A DNA stretch of 10,326 bases, from the NCBI RefSeq assembly GCF_937920395.1, contig NZ_CALEVF010000330.1, forward strand, positions 1 to 10,326, written 5' to 3'. The stretch comes from an uncultured Clostridium sp. GTDB lineage: Bacteria; Bacillota; Clostridia; Clostridiales; Clostridiaceae. The position numbers and the translations under genes were made by a program. Of this stretch, positions 7,299 through 10,326 are shown one piece after another; position 1 is the first letter of the stretch, and each line of letters opens with the position of its first letter. The notes beneath the pieces were generated by a model. It did no database searches. It saw only the letters and a list, made by a program, of their open reading frames with translations, and had not been told where the DNA came from.

Positions 7299-9917
7299 TT
7301 AAGAAAACTGCTCATCTTTTTTTACTTCCGGTTTAATTTTACCAAATGAATTTATAAATATTTGTTTTATCTCACTTATCATTGGATACCTAGGATTAGC
7401 ACTAGTGCATTGGTCATCAAACGCTTTTTCAGACATATCATCCAATGTTAAATAGAAATCTTTTTCTTTAACTCCTGCATCTTTTATAGTCAACGGAATA
7501 TTTAATTCTTTTTTTAGGTTGGTAATTGATTTTATTAATAAATCTACCTTTTCATCATCAGTATTCCCACCTAAATTTAAATAATTAGAAATAGAAGCGT
7601 ATCTTTCTTTTGAATCTGGGTATTTATTTTGTGGGAATGAAGTTTGTCTTACTGGAATATCTACTGCATTAAATTTAATTACTTCTTCAATTAGTACTGC
7701 AATAGCAATACCATGAGGCATATGGTGTTGTGCTCCTAATTTGTGTGCCATTGAATGACATATTCCTAAAAATGCGTTTCCAAAGGCCATACCTGCTATT
7801 GTAGATGCGTGTGCCATTTTCTCTCTAGCAACTATATTGGTAGTTCCTTCGCTATAGGCTGTTGGTAAATATTCGAATATTATTTTTATAGCTTGAAGTA
7901 CCAATCCATCCGTATAATCTGTAGCCATGACAGATACATAGGCTTCAATAGCATGAGTTAGCGCATCTATTCCTGTAGCTGCAGTTAGACCTTTTGGCAT
8001 ATTCATCATAAGCTGTGCATCTACAATTGCCATGTTAGGTGTTAATTCATAATCTGAAAGTGGATATTTCATTCCTGTTTTCTCATCTGTTATAACTGCA
8101 AAGGGCGTTACTTCTGAACCAGTACCCGCAGTTGTTGGAATTGCTACTAATATAGCCTTAATCCCAAGCTTTGGAAAATGGTGTATTCTCTTTCTTATAT
8201 CCATAAATTTCATTGCAAGCTCGTCAAATTTTTCTTCTGGATGTTCGTATAACACTTGCATGATTTTAGCTGCATCCATAGCTGATCCGCCACCGATTGT
8301 TATTATGGTATCTGGCTCAAATTCAAGCATTTCTTTGGCACCTTGATAAGCACATTCAAGTGTAGGATCAGATTTAACATCTGAAAATACCTTAAACTTT
8401 ATATCAATTTTTTCAAGAACTTTTGTTATTTTGTCTGCATAGCCTAATTCACAAAGCATTTTATCAGTTACAATAAATGCTTTCTTCTTGCCCATATCCT
8501 TTAATTCCTTAAGTGCGGATTCTAAGCATCCATATTTGAAGTATATTTTTTCTGGTACTTTAAACCAAAGCATATTTTCCCTTCTCTCTGCTACTGTTTT
8601 TATATTTAACAAATGTTTAGGTGCTACATTTTCTGACACTGAATTGCCTCCCCAAAATCCACAGCCTAGGGTAAAGGAAGGTGCTATTTTAAAGTTGAAT
8701 AAATCACCACTAGCCCCTTGAGCTGAAGGCATATTTATAAAAGTTCTTACAGTCTTCATTTTAGAACTAAATTTTTCTACTTTCTCTTTTTCCCTCAAAG
8801 AATCTACATATAATGAAGATGTATGTCCCATACCACCGAGTTCAATGAGTCTTTCTGCTTTTTCTAAAGCTTCATCAAAACTATTTACTTTATACATAGC
8901 TAATACTGTTGATAATTTTTCACGTGAAAATAGTTCATCTAGTTCAACTGATTTAACTTCGCCTATAAGAACCTTTGTCCATTCCGGTACATTAACATCT
9001 GCTAACTTGGCAATGTCGCAAGCAGACTTTCCAACTATACTTGGATTAATCTTATCATTTTTAAACATAATATTTTTGACCTTATCTATTTCATCTTGAT
9101 TTAATATGTATGCTCCTCTTTTAATAAGTTCATCTTTAACTTTAGTATATATTGAATCTAACACTATTATAGATTGTTCTGAAGCGCATATTGTACCATT
9201 GTCATATGTCTTGGATAGTATTATTGAACTCACAGCCATTTCTATATCTGCACTTTCATCAATTATTGCGGGTGTATTTCCTGGTCCAACACCAATAGCC
9301 GGTTTTCCTGATGAATAAGCCGATTTAACCATTCCGGGACCTCCTGTAGCAAGTATCACATCAGCTTCACTCATAAGTAATTTTGAAAGTTCTATAGAAG
9401 GGTCATCTATCCAATCTATTATTCCCTCAGGGGCGCCGGCCTTAACTGCGGCATCTAAAAGCAATTTTGCTGTTGCTATTGTTGATTTTTTTGCTCTTGG
9501 ATGAGGGGAAAATATTATACCATTCCTTGTTTTTAAACATATTAATGATTTAAAAATTACTGTCGATGTAGGGTTTGTAGTTGGTACAATACCTGCTACA
9601 ACACCTATTGGTTCTGCAATTTTAGTTATACCATAAGTTTCATCTCTTTCGATAACACCACATGTTTTTTCATCTTTATATTTATTGTAGATATATTCTG
9701 CTGCAAAATGATTTTTGATTACCTTATCTTCGAGTAAGCCCATACCAGTTTCTTCTACTGCCATTTTAGAAAGAGGTATTCTAGCTTCTAATGCTGCCAT
9801 TGCTACTTTTTTGAAAATCTCATCTACTTGAGCCTGAGTATAAGTTGAAAATTTTTTTTGAGCTTCTTTTACACTTTTTAGTTTCTTATTTAATACTTCT
9901 ACGTTTGTTAATTCCAT
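7299..9917 (-). CDS. adhE: Bifunctional acetaldehyde-CoA/alcohol dehydrogenase AdhE
   Basis: At 872 residues this is a full-length AdhE. The N-terminal aldehyde dehydrogenase domain (about 1-440) reduces acetyl-CoA (or butyryl-CoA) to the aldehyde. Its catalytic Cys is Cys244 in GTICASEQ, and its NAD-binding region includes the GPGNTPA segment at 211-217. A linker (about 440-455) leads to the iron-dependent alcohol dehydrogenase domain (about 455-870), which reduces the aldehyde to alcohol. That domain has GGGSAMD (542-548) for NAD and the expected metal ligands Asp651, His655, His721 and His735. Each step uses NADH. AdhE proteins usually assemble into cytoplasmic filaments (spirosomes).
The start is ATG 9917, with AAAAGGAG (9927-9934) 9 bases upstream. 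All catalytic residues I checked are present. Two Rex-like operators lie upstream and rex lies downstream, so control by the NADH/NAD+ ratio is likely. Ethanol versus butanol as main product cannot be told. Confidence 0.97.
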   Translation of the reverse strand: MELTNVEVLNKKLKSVKEAQKKFSTYTQAQVDEIFKKVAMAALEARIPLSKMAVEETGMGLLEDKVIKNHFAAEYIYNKYKDEKTCGVIERDETYGITKIAEPIGVVAGIVPTTNPTSTVIFKSLICLKTRNGIIFSPHPRAKKSTIATAKLLLDAAVKAGAPEGIIDWIDDPSIELSKLLMSEADVILATGGPGMVKSAYSSGKPAIGVGPGNTPAIIDESADIEMAVSSIILSKTYDNGTICASEQSIIVLDSIYTKVKDELIKRGAYILNQDEIDKVKNIMFKNDKINPSIVGKSACDIAKLADVNVPEWTKVLIGEVKSVELDELFSREKLSTVLAMYKVNSFDEALEKAERLIELGGMGHTSSLYVDSLREKEKVEKFSSKMKTVRTFINMPSAQGASGDLFNFKIAPSFTLGCGFWGGNSVSENVAPKHLLNIKTVAERRENMLWFKVPEKIYFKYGCLESALKELKDMGKKKAFIVTDKMLCELGYADKITKVLEKIDIKFKVFSDVKSDPTLECAYQGAKEMLEFEPDTIITIGGGSAMDAAKIMQVLYEHPEEKFDELAMKFMDIRKRIHHFPKLGIKAILVAIPTTAGTGSEVTPFAVITDEKTGMKYPLSDYELTPNMAIVDAQLMMNMPKGLTAATGIDALTHAIEAYVSVMATDYTDGLVLQAIKIIFEYLPTAYSEGTTNIVAREKMAHASTIAGMAFGNAFLGICHSMAHKLGAQHHMPHGIAIAVLIEEVIKFNAVDIPVRQTSFPQNKYPDSKERYASISNYLNLGGNTDDEKVDLLIKSITNLKKELNIPLTIKDAGVKEKDFYLTLDDMSEKAFDDQCTSANPRYPMISEIKQIFINSFGKIKPEVKKDEQFS

Positions 9918-9926
9918 ATATATACA

Positions 9927-9934
9927 CTCCTTTT
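9927..9934 (-). promoter_or_regulatory. Ribosome binding site of adhE
   Basis: Minus-strand AAAAGGAG lies 9 bases before the ATG at 9917. It is a strong Shine-Dalgarno sequence and fixes the start of adhE. Confidence 0.75.
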
Positions 9935-9962
9935 GATTTATATTATTTTAAATCAGGTTATA

Positions 9963-9980
9963 TTGATAATTATTTAACAC
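9963..9980 (-). promoter_or_regulatory. Proximal Rex-operator-like site upstream of adhE
   Basis: TTGATAATTATTTAACAC (plus strand) fits the Rex operator TTGTTAA-N4-TTAACAA with two arm mismatches (A for T at position 4, C for A at position 18). It lies about 46 bases before the adhE ATG, in the leader or promoter region, where bound Rex would block initiation or elongation. It is weaker than the distal site. Confidence 0.55.
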
Positions 9981-10016
9981 ATGTGCGCAACATGGTTGAA
10001 GACAAACTGATGTTAT

Positions 10017-10045
10017 ATAATGATTTTCATTAAATATATTGTAAA
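10017..10045 (-). promoter_or_regulatory. Candidate adhE promoter
   Basis: On the minus strand TTTACA (10045-10040, 5 of 6 to the -35 consensus) is followed after 17 bases by CATTAT (10022-10017, 4 of 6 to the -10). This would give a leader of roughly 90 bases containing the proximal Rex-like site. In DNA this AT-rich such matches arise easily, so the call is tentative. Confidence 0.25.
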
Positions 10046-10107
10046 TTAAATTTTAATTACATGGTAATACTAGTAAATTTTTGAATTATTACTTATTTAA
10101 GTTCTAG

Positions 10108-10242
10108 GTTAGTATAAATCACCACAATGTGTTTGTCAAATATTTAACAATCAATTCGTATGATGATTACGTTTACTTTGGTATTTATTTTAACGATAGT
10201 TCAGAAGAAAAGTATCCAACTCATATAAGAGTACATTTATAG
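10108..10242 (+). pseudogene. Possible C-terminal remnant of an unidentified gene
   Basis: Between an in-frame TAG at 10105-10107 and TAG at 10240-10242 the plus strand reads 44 codons without a plausible start. The later part (NSYDDYVYFGIYFNDSSEEK, then YPTHIRVHL) looks like real protein: mixed charged and aromatic residues and a natural-looking end. The stop falls exactly at the base of a strong plus-strand terminator, which otherwise has no gene to serve. I do not recognise the family. The distal Rex-like site overlaps this stretch. It may instead be a chance open frame. The rest of 9918-10240 shows only the adhE control sites. Confidence 0.33.
10133..10150 (-). promoter_or_regulatory. Distal Rex operator upstream of adhE
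   Basis: TTGTCAAATATTTAACAA matches the Rex operator TTGTTAA-N4-TTAACAA at every arm position but one (C for T at position 5). It is a near-perfect inverted repeat. It lies about 215 bases before the adhE ATG, which suggests a far-upstream promoter or cooperation with the proximal site by looping. Confidence 0.72.
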
Positions 10243-10280
10243 GGACAGCAGATATGTATTATCTGCTGTCCCTATTTTTA
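10239..10280 (+). terminator. Strong rho-independent terminator, target of the intron insertion
   Basis: Bases 10239-10254 pair perfectly with 10260-10275 (16 bp, AGGGACAGCAGATA at the core) around the 5-base loop TGTAT. The T run 10275-10279 follows on the plus strand. The polarity fits termination of rightward transcription, possibly of the gene whose remnant ends at 10242. The group II intron begins immediately after the T run. Confidence 0.85.
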
Positions 10281-10326
10281 GTGTGCCCGGCATGGGCGTT
10301 TACTCGTCGGTGAAAGTCCGATACGG
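10281..10326 (+). mobile_element. 5' end of a group II intron (probably class IIC), cut by the window edge
   Basis: The sequence opens with GTGTGCCCGGCATGGGCG, like the GUGYG start of bacterial group II introns. It contains GGTGAAAGTCC, which is typical of domain I. Small stems are visible: GCCC 10285-10288 with GGGC 10294-10297, and TCGG 10307-10310 with CCGA 10318-10321. The base composition becomes abruptly GC-rich compared with its flank. Its place directly after a terminator stem and T run is the classic target of group IIC introns. The ribozyme core, reverse transcriptase gene and 3' end lie beyond the window. These elements splice as RNA and move by reverse transcription into DNA. Confidence 0.78.

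Noticed and set aside
9978..9992. CACATGTG palindrome and ATGT-N5-ACAT symmetry near the proximal Rex site
   Set aside because: Short, and it fits no operator I can name; it may be chance.
9845..10033. 62-codon plus-strand frame across the adhE start
   Set aside because: It overlaps the adhE N-terminus, ribosome site and operator in antisense, and the product is low-complexity hydrophobic. It is a shadow frame.
1..10326. CRISPR arrays, tRNA or rRNA genes, insertion-sequence ends
   Set aside because: I saw no regularly spaced repeats, tRNA cloverleaf, rRNA signature or transposase.

Overview
The window is AT-rich DNA with Lys/Glu/Ile/Asn-rich proteins, strong AGGAG ribosome sites and a clostridial-type adhE. 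This points to a Clostridium-like anaerobic, fermentative Firmicute; I cannot name the species from the sequence.

Left part (1-6401, + strand). After a terminator-like hairpin at the left edge come three tightly packed genes resembling the F, E and B subunits of a MukBEF/MksBEF complex. In Wadjet plasmid-defence loci the equivalents are JetA, JetB and JetC. The locus looks damaged. The F/JetA-like gene seems to lack its N-terminal domain and has no convincing start. The SMC ATPase gene (1446 codons) is cut by one in-frame TAA at codon 442, in the first coiled-coil arm. No Toprim nuclease (JetD/MksG) gene is in the window. Only the E/JetB-like gene looks intact. The SMC ATPase also has Asp-Asn where most SMC and ABC ATPases have Asp-Glu after Walker B.

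Middle (6402-6621). This short gap holds a decayed piece of an unrelated AAA_21/OLD-like ATPase. The signature motif and Walker B are readable in one frame broken by several stops. A bidirectional terminator-like inverted repeat follows it, where the left and right transcription units converge.

Right part (6622-9917, - strand). A complete bifunctional aldehyde/alcohol dehydrogenase gene (adhE) is followed 41 bases later by a Rex-family redox repressor, apparently in one operon. The adhE upstream region carries two Rex-operator-like inverted repeats, one matching the consensus at all but one arm position. The likely circuit is that Rex senses NADH/NAD+ and represses adhE, and itself through readthrough, until NADH builds up. 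AdhE then reoxidises NADH by making ethanol or butanol.

Right edge (10108-10326). A possible C-terminal coding remnant on the + strand ends at a perfect 16-bp terminator stem with a T run. Directly after the T run the sequence changes to what looks like the 5' end of a group II intron, cut off by the window. Insertion just behind an intrinsic terminator is the known habit of group IIC introns.

Overall, an ordinary fermentation operon sits between a decaying defence-type SMC locus and a mobile intron.
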